DNA of 64,000 nt from Amoebidium appalachense (GCA_963693365.1 CAVNZM010000017.1:6014001-6078000); one strand, 5' to 3'. Counted from the stretch's first letter, positions 47,395 to 59,735 are shown. Notes: a model not told the origin generated them from the sequence alone. Numbers and translations are program-made.

Positions 47395-47976
47395 GCGGGT
47401 TGGTGCAATGGTAAGATGATCTCTGCGTGTCAAGCTCAGAGTCGCAGGATCGATCCTGGTTACTTCCGATTTTTCTGCCTCGACGGTCCACCGGTCTGCC
47501 AGGGCCGCCCCCTAGAAGCCATCACCCCAGACCACGTCAAGCAGCACCACCAATTTGTTATCATCCGGCCGCAAGACATGACGTCATGAACAGCACCGGC
47601 CCTCTGACGTCGACGGCGCGCCGCTTGGGCATCCCAGCCCAACGTTCACGTGGGAGACCAATCCGAGTCACCGGCCACGGTTCGGGTCAGCGTCCTGGGC
47701 ATGGGGTCTTCCCCTTTCAAGTCTTTATGTTTGTGTATGTGTCCCGGGTCGCTCCCGCCTGGTGTTGTCAAAGTGAGCTGTGCTCACTTCCCCACTAGCG
47801 TTGCTGCGGCTAGAACCGTGGGATAAGGCGTAACTAAAAATAGTGCCAGTTGGGGTCAATTAGAATCCTGACTTATGAGTGTGTTATACAGTACGATCTG
47901 TGTCTAGGCGGAAGACGGTAAGCTCCCCTGAGGCAGTGCCTCGCCGGGAGTGAAACGGGATAAAATAAAAAAAAAG
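47395..47976 (+). mobile_element. Possible tRNA-derived SINE
   Basis: A tRNA-like head at about 47395-47470 has an A-box-like TGGTGCAATGG (47401-47411) and a B-box-like GGATCGATCC about 45 bp later, with an imperfect anticodon arm between them. The 3' acceptor strand does not pair, so it is not a working tRNA. The body runs to a LINE-like tail (CTGAGGCAGTGCCTCG ... GAGTGAAACGGG) and an A-rich end AAATAAAAAAAAA at about 47976. Head, body and A-rich tail fit a SINE. No second copy or clear target duplication was found here. Confidence 0.38.
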
Positions 47977-49130
47977 GTTGAAAAGAAGAGGGCTTAGGGC
48001 AGGGACCCTTGAAGTACCCCGCACGCGGGTAAATCCTGGGGATAGCCGCCCATTAACCACCGCTCGTCCGCGTGTTAACGTAAACATAGCTTCCAGTAGC
48101 CGACCCATTTGGAATGGGACACCGCGAGTGGCCAACTTGGCCCACAGGCGAGGGAGGTCGACCGTGTCGTACGCGTTCTTAAATCGATAAATACGAGGTG
48201 CTCGGTATCACTTTGAGTTGCATTATGTAGAGTGAGGATTTGTGCGTAACATGAGTGTCGATGCCGAAACGCCGCCTGAAGAGGGCTCAGCTGGGAAGCC
48301 TGCTTAAGGGTGGGGTTACGGGAAAAGGCCTGTAAAAGGCCACTTTCGAATAATCGGCGAAAAACGGACGTAAGGGTGAATCGGGCGAAATTCGTGAATG
48401 GGACCCTGTGCAACCGTTTTCTTGATGGGAAACACTAAGGTGGCTAGCCACTCCGAGGGAATTTTACCGACATCAGAATACCAGCTAAACAACTCGCTAA
48501 GAATACATGTAAGTGGTGGCGGCGGGCCACGCTTTTCGTCTTTCTCGGGTCGGGGTGGGATGAGTACCATAAGTAGTGCCATAGGGATGCCGTCCGGCCC
48601 GCACGCTTTGCGGGACGGGTAACGGGAGACTAACTGCCATACCGCATCTGGGGTAAAGAGTTCCCCCAATTCAGCCCCAAACTCAGCCGGCCCCGCTGGC
48701 CACGCCGTGTGTGGGGGTGGTGGTGTGTCGGAGGGTGGAACAAAAACAGGAGGGGGCACCTGCCCCAGCTCCGTGGCCGTACATGTCGGGTTACGTTTAA
48801 ACAGGGTGCCGTAAAAGGAATCGGTTGCAGATTCCGGGTCGGATGACGGGTCGACCGTTATTCGAATCGAATGATCGCCGCGATCAATCTTCGGCCGAAT
48901 ATTACCCAATCATGATACGGTAGAGGCTTACGTAAGGCAGCCTCCGCTCGAGGGCCGCGAGTGTGTGTAGTTCGTGCTTGTGGGTAAACTTGGGCACCTA
49001 AACAGGCATATTCACCTATGTCCCACAAGGTTTCTCGTACTGTAGACCAGACGCTATCGACGAAGGTCTGGTCGGTGCGTAGCGGGGTTTGGCGTCCATC
49101 ACGCACAAGCGATAATAGACTCGGTTGCAC
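47977..49130 (-). pseudogene. Degenerate LINE RT fragment, frameshifted, cut at motif B
   Basis: Four overlapping minus-strand frames give pieces homologous in order to the LINE at 43911: IGEYACLGAQVYPQA, then ATDSFYGTLFKRN and SRKACGPDGIP, LATLVFPIKKTVAQGPIHEFRPI, then LQAAFRHRHSCYAQILTLHNATQ, then GRAVVNGRLSPGF and LSPLLFNLF. Sequence ends at about 47977 just after motif B, next to the putative SINE tail. It is clearly diverged from the 43911 element, so a second LINE lineage. Non-functional. Confidence 0.8.
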
Positions 49131-49912
49131 CGTCTGGAAAAAGAAGCGAGTGTCTGCTTGGCCGCGCTGGCTTTTAAGTTCGCGTAAGTCTGTAAGTGTG
49201 TTGTGGTGACGGCGTAGAAAGGCTAAGTGTAGTGCGAAAGACTATAGGTAGGTGGTCTGACGGTGGTGGGTGTAGGTTGTGGTGTACGTGTAAGGTGCAA
49301 GGACCAGAGGCTGCCCCCCAGTCCGTGCGGTGTTCTTGTACTACAGATGGAAGAGTAAGGCGTATTACTAAGGCTGTAACAAAAGTGTGAAAGGTTGGCG
49401 TGGTTGGGTGGTTGGGTTTAAGCTAAGGGCCTATGGGTGGCCGTGTATGGGGTGTGGGGTGGTAACTAGCGGGCTATTAAAGTCTCCTAACACTAGTGTG
49501 GATACGTATACCCAAGGGGGGAGGCAGGATACAGACAAAGAGAAAAAAAATATCCGAACAGTCCTTTTTTTCCCTTCAAATTGTTGCCCTCCCTCCAACA
49601 CCGGCACACACGCACACAGCACCTTCCAGAATATTTTCGTCTCGCTTCGACGTTGAGCCAAAGCTCGGCAGAGCGTGGCATTACTAGTTGTCATATAACA
49701 TGCACTTGATACGCCGTCACACCAGCCCGGAAGGTGGTCTTGGTAGTGTTAGGGGTTTACACACTTTTTATTGCGTGGACATTGCCGGAGGCCCAGCCAC
49801 ATTCGACGGCCTACTGCGTTTTCCAGCACAGCCAATCAAATGCAGCCAGTGACATATGTACATGCTAGGCAACAATGAGCGCCATCGTAGGATCTGACAC
49901 CCCTATTACATA
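49131..49912. other. Unassigned spacer
   Basis: No domain, RNA gene or repeat is recognised. The short plus-strand frames are isolated and show no known motifs. Confidence 0.35.
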
Positions 49913-51106
49913 TTATGGGTAAGCAGATGCTAGCATCGGTAGCTCCGACAGAAAGTTAAGGCACCGGATCACAATATCATACTGTGCAGCATTAATAAGG
50001 TGATCTAGGATAGTCATCTTAAAACGGATATATTGAGGAAGAGATGAAGAAAAGAGAATAAAACCGCCAATAACCTCCGGTTCTAATACATTAGCTAACA
50101 GGTTGCATTTATTGATAGATATGCAGCCGCGAGTAAACCGCCCCCCACACATATTACACATACGAGCAGGAGACACCAGAAACCGATTACACCGCCAAGC
50201 CATAATCATCTTTGCGTTTTTACACCACACCACATTACGAATAAACGAATCTATGTATGAACGAGACTCTCTAACCGTATCCGCCATATAGGCTACTAGT
50301 AGTTGGTGTTTGTGCGGTCCTAACACCGGAAGGGACTCAACACGTAGAGTAAAAAGATATCTATCAGCCATAGACTTGAAACTATTCATATTCACACTAT
50401 GATCTAGCCGTACCTCCGGGGGGGTCGCCAGCCATTCCACATAGCGCTCGGCAATGGGCAGAGACGATGGGGAAGGGAAGAGGTACAGGGGCGAATCCGG
50501 CGGGGATGCGTGTAGCCGGAAGAGCGGGTGGTCCGGGGCACAAGCGGACAGGCGGGTGATGTGCTCGTGAAATTTAAGGGCTAATTCGTGTACGCGTTGT
50601 GATGGTGGTGTGAGTGCGTAGAGAGAATCAAAAAGGCGTCTAGGGATAGGTGTGGAAAGACCAGTGAGAAACATACAACAAGTTGTGTAATGGAAATCAT
50701 CTAATGATTTGAGGACATTAGTAACAGTATCAGGGGGTGCCATAGCTAGTAAGGGCAACCCGTATTCCGACAAAGGGCGAATATATGTGCGAAATATACT
50801 AAGACGATTGTATAGGTGGACAGTATGAGAAAGAGAAGCAAGATACACATCCCGAAATAACCGAAGACACCTGCCTGCACTCTCCACCCGACGGTCGATC
50901 ATCCGTTTGAAACATATGCCCCATTCGTCCACCGGAATCCCCAAATACTTGTATTCGATTGGGCGAGGGAGGGGACTGCCGAAAATACAAACGTCGTCCC
51001 ATGCCGGTATCGATTTTGATAAAACTGTCTGTACCAGTGCGGCTCGCGTGACGTCACCAATCCATTCACAATGTTTATTCTGATTGGCGAACAGCTGATA
51101 ATGCAC
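49913..51106 (-). pseudogene. LINE RT C-terminal fragment
   Basis: A 397-residue open frame whose EYKYLGIPVDEWGICFKRMIDRRVE aligns with the thumb-side region of the 43911 LINE (EYKYLGVPVDSVG...). Then SIFRTYIRPLSEYGLPLLA and VHELALKFHEHITRL match the same protein further on. The C-terminus has a Cys-rich CNMCGGRF ... CISINKC. The catalytic palm is absent. It lies on the same strand as the 47977-49130 fragment but in the wrong order to be one element. The open frame over about 1.2 kb suggests moderate age. Confidence 0.8.
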
Positions 51107-52051
51107 AGGGATGATTGGGCATCGATGACAACATCAGGGTTGTTTGCGACATCATTCGCGAGTGCTCTTGGCTCCGACATTGCATACAAAGATATACGCA
51201 GAAAAACGCATATGGATAAGAAAATGGCCAAAAATACATACATCCAGACATTTTTGCCTACAAGAAAACTACGTTTATTTTGCTTGGCGAAGCACGAACT
51301 TCACAAGTTGATTCAATGCCATTCTCAAGAGCAAAAAACGCCGCGCTCAAGCTAGGTTTTTAAGTAAATCGCATAACTTTCCGTCCATTTGATTTTCGGA
51401 CCAAATGCAAATGTAGCTTGGGGGTTTTTATGGTACAAAAGCAAAATGATTCAGCCCATCTAATGGGGGTTCAATTCAGATATGTTTGGTAAACATTTAT
51501 AATATTTCCGTATTCCTCCTTGAACCCGCCTCATTGTGGAGGAGTGTAAATTTGCTCTCAACAATTACACAACCGTTAGATGGGGCGGCCGTCGCACAAC
51601 ACACACCCTTCGAATTCAGTGCACCGTGACAGCTTCGTACCCAAAACACGTTGTGGTCCAACCCCTTTCAGTACCAGTTATCTTTATATGAGAACGAGAA
51701 AAGAAAGAAGGGGCTGAAGGTTTTACTCTATGTTGAACTTTGTTTTTATGGATCTGCTGTTGTAAGTAGTTTATATGTACAAAGGAAAGCTAAGCTGCTT
51801 CATGCTCTGTTAGCTATTGTTTGTGGTAGAACATCGTGGTTTATAAAAGTATGTGCAGCTCATAGCCGGTGAAGCAGAAGGTTGGGGCAATTTTTTATCT
51901 TCTAGCCTTTGAGTGAGCGAACTATTAACAAATTTTCCAGGCACTTTTGAGTCTTACTCTACGCAGTTGGCTGCCCTTAACACAGGCACTTTTGCTCCAA
52001 TATTAGAGATCTATTGGCTATATTTGGTAGAGCAAGCTCACCGGCACGAAA
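51107..52051. other. Upstream region of the ZNRF-like gene; nothing recognised
   Basis: AT-rich ordinary sequence with only short frames. The promoter and 5' UTR of the plus-strand gene at 52052 should lie here. I see no clear TATA box. Confidence 0.4.
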
Positions 52052-53102
52052 ATGGGTGTTGCTTCATCCCAAGAGATGCCCGCGGGCGGATATAACGCAG
52101 TGATGCCTTTAGATGCCCCGTCTTTCGTTACAAGTAGCGGCGAAGGGAAGATACGAAAACCAGGTAATGTGTGTTACGGTGTGGTCATGTTGTACTGGGT
52201 CTGTGAGAACGGGAGAATAAAAAACGAGGTCTGTTGTGAAGTGGTGCATTCAGGTGCGTGTGTGAAAGCCACGCTGTGTATGGGTGGAGGATGGGCGTCA
52301 ATGTGCTTGCGTATGTTTGAGTAATCACAACTTTCTATAATGCCACGTGTGTGCTTCCATTTTTTTTGGCGTGTGCGCATGAAAATAGGTTTGCTTTTGC
52401 TGTCTTTCGTCCGTATATGCCTATTTGTCTCTCTTGGTGCCTGCAACTTGCAATGTTGTTTGCTGTTGTCCCTTTCGACACACTGTGTTTGCCTGTTGGT
52501 TCTCGCTAAGCGAATACTGTGGCTTCTTCTGCATGGGCCTGGGCGTGCACATAACTTTTGTTTAACCAGCTTGTATGTTCGTTATCAATACTCGGAAGAT
52601 TGTGTGGTCGATGAGCAATTCAGTGTGTTAACCAAAGCTACCCATGCCTGGTGATGGCTGTGCAGCACTCCTCCTCCTTGAATCTACTTCATTGTCCCCC
52701 ATGTGCTTGGCCCAATTTAATCATCTAGGGTTCCTGCGTTTTGGTATTTGCGTATTGTCTGGTTGATTCCGTCGGGTTCTTACGACTCTCTCTCTCAGTA
52801 CTCGAGACGTTGTAATTATACCTACCCCCCCCCCCCCCCCCCCCCCCCTCCTCCCTTCTCCACGGCTCAAAGAAAAGAAGAAGAAAAGAGAAAAGGGGGG
52901 GGGGGGGGGGGAGAAGAGTGGGAGGGAAGAAGGGAGTGAGATAGAAAGGGAGATATAGAGAGAGAGAGAGGGAGCATTGCACATGTCTGACACTTTTTCC
53001 ACCAGTGCTTGCATGGTGTCAGCTGTGCCGGCAGAGAGTCCCGGAGGCCGATCTCGAACGACACATGGTGGCCTGTCTATTTCCCAAAGGATACAACGGT
53101 TG

Positions 53103-53180
<78 letters not shown>

Positions 53181-53197
53181 CCCCACCACCTCCCCCC

Positions 53198-53233
<36 letters not shown>

Positions 53234-53411
53234 ACTCCCATCCCCTTACACACACACACACCTTCACCACCAAACAAGCGCGCATGCGCACGCGCGCACA
53301 CACACACACACACACATACATTCCACACTACCCCATGCCCTAAATAGGCTGTAGAGTGGTGTCTTCCTGTTAACTGCTGGTCCCCGCGCCCACCTCCCGT
53401 CCCCCCCCCCT

Positions 53412-53442
<31 letters not shown>

Positions 53443-53862
53443 TCCCTCCTTTTCCCTTTGAAAAAGAAAAAAGGTTTGCATTAATGCCCAGTCAGCCTGA
53501 CGTAAACAGTGAGCCTTTTTTTGAATGTTGGCAGGCGGTTGGTGTCCCCCTCAATGCCCCGGGGGGTTTCATGTGCATTTCGATTGGTGTACACGTGCAC
53601 ACAGTATGTAGCGGGATACAAGCTGGGGTGTTGGGCCCAACCTCAAATTAGCGTCATAATGACGTCATATTCACCGTGAACTTACACTGCGAAATTCCGG
53701 CACTTGCGTTGGTAATATCTAGTCATTCGTGCCACGGACCTTCATTGAACGTTTACCTGCTGCCGGAGGTTCTTTTGAGCCGGTGTGTTTGTTTGTGGAC
53801 TCGTGCTGTCTGAAACTACATCTGGTGACTCGTCCCATCTTCTTACATTCTGGCCATGCATG

Positions 53863-53910
<48 letters not shown>

Positions 53911-54406
53911 GACCATCCTTGAGCGCTCCCTTGAGTCCGAGTGCCCCATCTGTCTGGAGGAATTTGAGCGGGGCCAGGCTTTGGCCCGCCTGCCCTGCAT
54001 GTGCACATACCATAAATGGTAATACCCCCTAAAGAATACACTCCTCACAATATTTGTGGGCTATTGTGCAAAACAAAATAATAAAAAACACTACTATCTG
54101 CTTTCATTCTCGGTTTTTCCACCAAAGGACACATTTTTTTTATTTTATTTTTTTTGACGCAACCATGCATACCTACCAGGAATGGCAAAGTCCCCACCAA
54201 ATCACATCCACCATAGACGGTAATTCTACCTGCATTTTGAATGGTAATACTTTACCAAATAAAAAATGAACTTTATGTGCAGCAACACAACCTTAGCGCA
54301 CGCACCTACAAGAATTTGGCAATATTCTCAGCACATAACACGCTGTAGGCTACTGAAATTGCTTGTTTTCCCCCCATCGAAAGAAACACCCCTAGTCTAT
54401 ATTGAG

Positions 54407-54437
<31 letters not shown>

Positions 54438-54706
54438 CGCCTGCCCGCAGCTGGCACACACACAAATTCTCGTACTATGGATGGATGTGTCTCACACCAC
54501 CCACCAAATGACCATCAAAGACCGGCTTTACCTTGTGGTTTTGATAGTTCAGAATAGTTCTTAATATGTGGGATACTTTATGTGTGGGCTTTATAAGCGG
54601 ATGTAGTTTGTTTGGGTGTTTTTCTCTATTTTGGTTACTCAGAACACAGCCACTAACCCCAATGCTAATCGCACACGCACGCGCGGGGGCACACGCACAC
54701 GCACAC

Positions 54707-54768
<62 letters not shown>

Positions 54769-54842
54769 GGTGCCTCAGTTCTTGGTGGGTTCGCCAGCAA
54801 TGCTGTCCCCTCCATACCGATTTGCCTGCCACTGACGACTGA
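52052..54842 (+). CDS. ZNRF1/2-like: ZNRF1/2-like E3 ubiquitin ligase, four exons
   Basis: Exons 52052-52163, 53006-53098, 53910-54018 and 54770-54842 (stop TGA), with phases 1, 1 and 2 all matching, give 128 residues. The start MGVASSQE is an N-myristoylation signal, with Gly2 and Ser at positions 5-6. Exon 2 encodes a C2HC finger WCQLCRQRVPEADLERHMVAC. Exons 3 and 4 form a RING: ECPICLEEF, RLPCMCTYHKWC, then SSWW and CCPLH. The order myristoyl signal, zinc finger, RING and the wording of the RING tail match animal ZNRF1/ZNRF2, which are membrane-associated ubiquitin ligases of the endosome/lysosome. This protein is shorter because the linker after the N-terminus is only about 30 residues. 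Introns of about 0.75-0.84 kb are full of poly-C and (CA)n; exons 3 and 4 follow (CA)n tracts. The start has purine at -3 and G at +4. Confidence 0.88.
52164..53005. repeat. Intron 1 of the ZNRF-like gene, with C/G tracts
   Basis: Donor GTAATG, acceptor TTCCACCAG. Contains C23 at about 52826-52848 facing a purine stretch ending in G17 (about 52896-52912), which could fold as a local hairpin, then GA-rich sequence. Confidence 0.75.
53099..53909. repeat. Intron 2 of the ZNRF-like gene; (CA)n abuts the 3' splice site
   Basis: Donor GTTGGT; poly-C of about 30 at 53106-53137, 53202-53231 and 53417-53440; (CA)n at 53138-53178. A second (CA)n at about 53865-53908 ends exactly in the acceptor CACACAG. 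There is no polypyrimidine tract next to the acceptor. Confidence 0.8.
54019..54769. repeat. Intron 3 of the ZNRF-like gene; (CA)n before the acceptor
   Basis: Donor GTAATA; poly-C at about 54409-54434; (CA)n at 54708-54763 running into ATACAG, the acceptor of the last exon. Confidence 0.8.
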
Positions 54843-56100
54843 ACGAGGCAAAATCTCTTCCCAATCAATTTCAAACCCTGGTGTGCGTCGATGTGGCAAA
54901 TACTTCTACCTTCCAGCTGGGCTTAGAGCCAGGACTTGAAAAAGTGGTGTGTCTAATTGATGCACGAGTGTACATATTTCGGGTAACACACCCTCGCCTT
55001 ACATAATTTGAAGGTTCGCGCACGCGTTACACTCGACTCTATTGGCAGGTGACTGCTTTTTCTTTTTCCTTTTTCCTTTTTTGTTTTTTCTAATGATGGT
55101 GTTCGCCAACGCGCGTGTACCTCATTTTGCTGATGGCGAGTGCTGTTAATAGCTCCATTTGAATCACAAGGGGACAGACATTCCTTTCACTAAATCCACA
55201 TTTTCATAAGGACGCGTTCACCAAATCCCTGATCAAGAATTGTGATTCGGTAAACGGGTGATGAAAGTGAATACCTTTTTTGATACTGTCGATAGATGAC
55301 TTTTCTCATGTTTTGATTGTCAATGAGTCTGTTGGCTTGGGAGACATGCATGCTAGGTTGACCATTCTCGGGTAATCTTTTTTTTAATGGTTGTTGGTGT
55401 CGCAAGATGGTGTATTGTAATCAATTAAGTAATGGCTGGTGATTTGTGTGTCTACAAGTAGGATGATAACTTGGTGGACATGGCAAGAGTTCATATTATG
55501 CATGCTATATCCCTCCCGGCATATCATTATCATTTTATCGTATGGTGCCTTGTTTTTATGGACTGTAGATGATACCAGTTTTGTACAGAAGAAAGTCTTG
55601 ATTAGAAAGTTCGTCAATAAAAAATGATCGGAAGGTGGAATTATGTTTTTGGTTCTAATCACATTCCCCCCCATGTGCATGTGTGTGTGTGCGCACACAC
55701 ACGCGCGCGCGCACCACACACGAACATGTTCGCATCTGCACACAATAAAAAGTGTATGCTCACAGTCGTGCACTGTAGTCTACGTACACCAGCTGCACAC
55801 ACGTGTGTAACGTGTGCATGCACGTACACGCGCGCGCGACGTACGCAAATTGGAGGAATGTGACCACATGCACTAGGAGGCATGTGCAGATACGCACTGC
55901 ACACATACATTCATTAATGGCCACTTGCTGTGCCAAGAATATCTGTGCGTACATAATCTTACTCTTTTGTTTGTTTTATAAAACTTTTTTTTTTTGGCCC
56001 GCAAAACTTCCAGCCCAAATATCTATACTTGGCTAATCGTGCGATCGCGCGAAAATCATTGGTTCATACATAAGCTTTTTGAGTATCCTCCATTCTTTTC
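54843..56100. other. 3' region of the ZNRF-like gene and spacer; nothing recognised
   Basis: Short frames only, with a small (GT)/(CA)/(GC) patch at about 55680-55720 and an AT-rich stretch near 55980. No gene supported. Confidence 0.4.
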
Positions 56101-56288
56101 AGTACGTTGAGGTTACTGCAAGTCCTTTTAACCCCAATCAGTAGTGGTGGGCCTTTCGCCATCGTTTACTTCAAGTACTTGCTGCTCGGGGACCCGGAAG
56201 GGGGAGTCTTGAGGGGCGTGTGGTGGTGGTCACCCGGGTGGTGTGCGTGTCTGCGTGCGTGCGTGCGTGCGTGCGTGTGTGTCAGTCA

Positions 56289-56319
<31 letters not shown>

Positions 56320-56365
56320 TACATGTGTGTGTGTGTGTATGTGTGTGTGTGTGTGTCTGTTTTTT

Positions 56366-56400
<35 letters not shown>

Positions 56401-56540
56401 GGGGATTCAACGGACATTTGTACACTGTGTGTGCGGGTGTGCATGAGCGGGAGCTCGAGGCAAAGGGTGGCGGAAAAAGGAAGTGGGGTGGCCATTCTTC
56501 GCCTTCTTTTCAATAGTATAGCAGCCCGGGGGGAGGGGGA

Positions 56541-56571
<31 letters not shown>

Positions 56572-56972
56572 TATTCGGGACGAATTCATGAAGCCTGTTG
56601 ACCTCTAAGGGCCGCCCATTACAGGCGGCTTTCCCCTCCAAAAGAGACAAAGAAAACCGTTTGCGGGGTTGCAAGTTTGGGACTGCTATCGGGGGCAGTG
56701 CACCTGCACCGTGTGCATGCTGTGTGCTGTATCTTAGTAATGTGAATTTGAATGTGAGGGCCTATTCATCCTGGGGTTTCAGAGCTCAAGATCGAAGATG
56801 GAGAATAGGGGAGGCCTTTTTTGTTTTTGTTTTTTCGGGGGCAGGGGGGGGGGGGGGGGGGGAGGGGGGGGGGGGTCTCTTGTGTTCATATGGTTTCAAA
56901 GATGGAGCCGCTGTACGTAGCAGCTGAAGCAGTACTGGGGAAGTTTGCTTTCGGAGTGGGGGAGAGGGGGAA

Positions 56973-57023
<51 letters not shown>

Positions 57024-57180
57024 CTGGGCTGATCGAAGGGTAGGGAGCTCGAGGAGGGAGGGGAGAGGGAAGAATCTGTTAACAGTTCCTCCCCCCCCCC
57101 CCCCCCCCCCCCCCTCCCCCCCCCCCCCGGAGCCCATGATGCCAAACACTGGTTACTTAACTAGGCCGTGGCTTGCAATT
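56101..57180. other. G-rich low-complexity region with possible unassigned exons
   Basis: (GCGT)n and (GT)n at 56240-56360, T15 then G28 at 56361-56404, G23 at about 56549-56571, G runs 56844-56875, G tract of about 48 at 56976-57023, C25 at about 57090-57114. Between them, plus-strand segments after AG look possibly coding: 56115-56217 (ISSGGPFAIVYFKYLLLGDPEGG) and 56633-56705 (AAFPSKRDKENRLRGCKFGTAIGG). They may be exons of one gene, but I could not connect them with consistent phases and do not recognise a domain. Confidence 0.3.
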
Positions 57181-57779
57181 GGACACTAAAAATATCAATG
57201 CCCATAATAGTCTTGGATGTGTGCACATTCACACATGCATTCATGCACACACATATCCGCTGTAACACACAGGCGCGCGCACACACACACATAATGACTC
57301 GGCTGACTCGGGCAAACAAACACACACACAACACCCACGCTGTCACCGAGCAGGCGCTCAAGGCGCACATAAATGTGCCCTCAAATCCGTATGAAACTCA
57401 CACACACACTCAACTCAGACAATCAAACATGCACACACTCGCGCACTCTCGCACACCCCGTGCCCCCCCCTTCCTGCCTTTTTTTAATTTTTTAATTTTT
57501 AATTTTATTTTATCACGTTTTGTTCCCGGAGGGCCTTTTCAGGCCCTCTAGGGAAACTACCGTCTACCACACAGCACCGACAGTACACTAGTTAAGGTGC
57601 TATCTATGAGTTCAGCTAAGCTAAATTATCCTTCACAACCTAACTATAAGTACACACTTTGCCCAGGGCTACTACCCCAGCCACGCCGGCAGGAGGCTCC
57701 AGTCCTCCCCTCCATTCAAAACCTAGCAATAAACGTTAAGCGAGGGCTCTCATTGGTCGATCTACAGTATTGGGAAGTC
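57181..57779. other. (CA)-rich spacer; nothing recognised
   Basis: Interrupted (CA)n at 57225-57450, an AT-rich patch at 57480-57510 and a GGAGGGCCTTTTCAGGCCCTC hairpin-like segment at about 57529-57549 followed by ordinary sequence. No gene. Confidence 0.5.
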
Positions 57780-58895
57780 CTAAGTGTTGTGTATAGTATT
57801 TACGGTGGGTATGGGTGGATGATGGGGTGTGGTGGTGGTGGGGGGGGGGGGGGGGGGGTTGCTGCCTAACATTATGTGTTGTTGTATGTATGTTGTGGCG
57901 ATGTTTTTGTGGACTAAAAGGTGGGTTTTACAGGGCACACTGGGTCTGTGTATGTTCCGGCAGTCAGAACAGGCTGGCCGGGTGTGTGTGGGGGGTGTAT
58001 TTGTTGGTGTCTTGGGTTTTTGGGGAGCCATACTTTTCTTTCTACGGGTAGTGGGTATGTGGTGGTGTTTTTGCATTTTGGGGTGGGTGGGGAAGAGTGT
58101 TGTGTTCCGTGGTTGCCAAATTTTTGAAAAGAAAAAGGACTGCAACTCTACTGTGATTTTTCCTAAGATGGCCCGGGTGGTGGTCTTGGTGGTGCCGGTG
58201 GCTGCAAGTAGTGGGCCCACCGATCGTGGGCAGAATCCCCGTTCGACCCACTTGATGTCTTCGGGGTCTGGTGGGTCACCGTTGCATCCTATCCAGTTTA
58301 TCCATGCACATTGGTCTACCACCGTGGCTGCCGTATGGTGGTGCTGTGCCGTGGGGGTGTTTGGATGACGAGTGTGCAGGACGTTGTGGATGCAGGCTGT
58401 GATGGCCGTGGTCAGGGTGGGGACCTCCCCGGCATGGGCCGGGCAGGCACAGAGGTTGGTGGTGGTCTCAGGGTGCTGGCTGCACCGGGGGCATGTGGGC
58501 ATGTGATCTCGGTGTAGCCGTGTCATGGTAGGCAGGGTGCCCATGGCCAGGGACAGGCTACGAATGTTGCCTCTGACGGCCCCGATGGTTGCCTGTGCGG
58601 GCCCCTTGTTGAGCTTGAGGGGTTCCGTTCGGCTGGGAGCAGTCTGGGGTCGGCTAGTATGGACATAGCCTTGGTCTTGCCGGCCCCCCCTTCCTGCCTG
58701 CCGAGTCTCTTTCCGTTTCCTCACTTTCCCCCCATCTGGCTGGCACGTACACGTGGATATGCACATCGCAAGCAACACACAGCATGTACACGATTTGCTA
58801 CGTAGTATACATACACACACACACATCTCACGGAAGATACACTGTGACATATACACCCGTTTGTGTGATTGCCGATGTAATGTTACCCGCGTCAA
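57780..58895 (-). pseudogene. Possible LINE C-terminal fragment (zinc-knuckle region)
   Basis: A 371-residue minus-strand frame. The middle part resembles the tail of non-LTR retrotransposon proteins: SLAMGTLPTMTRLHRDHMPTCPRCSQHPETTTNLCACP fits the pattern G-x-LP...R...C-x2-C...ET...C-P, and QSFFFSKIWQPRNTTLF fits the later W-x-x-R-N segment. The catalytic RT is absent. The first about 90 and last about 60 residues are low-complexity and probably not coding. An unrelated host gene cannot be ruled out. Confidence 0.5.
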
Positions 58896-59096
58896 AAATT
58901 CGAAGAATTGATATCAATAATGGATGGCGGCAAGGGAGAGAGCAGTGTTTGGCCCGAAGGGAGGGGGGGAGGAGGGGGGGGGATTCATGACGGAGGAAAC
59001 CACCCCCCCCCCCGCCCCCCCCAGGACCCCCCTTCCCGACCCTCAAAGAGGGAGGGGGCGACACCCACACCCCCAGTAGTACGGTTAGCTTTGCGA

Positions 59097-59130
<34 letters not shown>

Positions 59131-59604
59131 TTCCCCTCCTCGGGGCCTTCAAGAGTTCCCAACGTGACATGAGCAGCTACTGATAACCACACACACAACA
59201 TGAATTAAACACAACACATCGACGAAATTCCGACATCGAGATCACCACTCTGCAGCTCATTGTTAAGGTGAAATCCAAAGACATAAAACACCATCACTGC
59301 ATGCCACCTCCAAGGTGTGAATCACGTTTATTGTAACCCCTGGTGCTGCCGCTTAGAGAAAAATGTGTACAAGCACAATATGCAATAACACAATCAATGC
59401 TCACGAATGTCTGTCGACAAATGACTCCATTATTTCCTAGGGGAAAAACACAGAGACCGTGTCATCGGGCGCCCTGTGGTGTACAGACAGACAGATCTCT
59501 TAGTATCATAGTTGAACAGAAGTAGAGCTTTCACGTGTGCATGCATGAAGTCGAGTCACCATGTATGGCGTATGTGTGTGCGTGTGCGCGCGCGCATGTG
59601 CGAC

Positions 59605-59644
<40 letters not shown>

Positions 59645-59689
59645 GCATGGGTGTGTATATACACTATTCTGACACAGTCACACGTAAAT

Positions 59690-59735
<46 letters not shown>

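Noticed and set aside
47395-47470. A functional tRNA gene
   Set aside because: A- and B-box-like segments are present, but the anticodon stem is mismatched and no 3' strand pairs with GGGCGGG. It is treated as a SINE head instead.
56115-57000. Multi-exon gene on the plus strand
   Set aside because: Three segments look coding after AG, but donors and phases do not connect and no domain is recognised. Left as a low-confidence note in the region entry.
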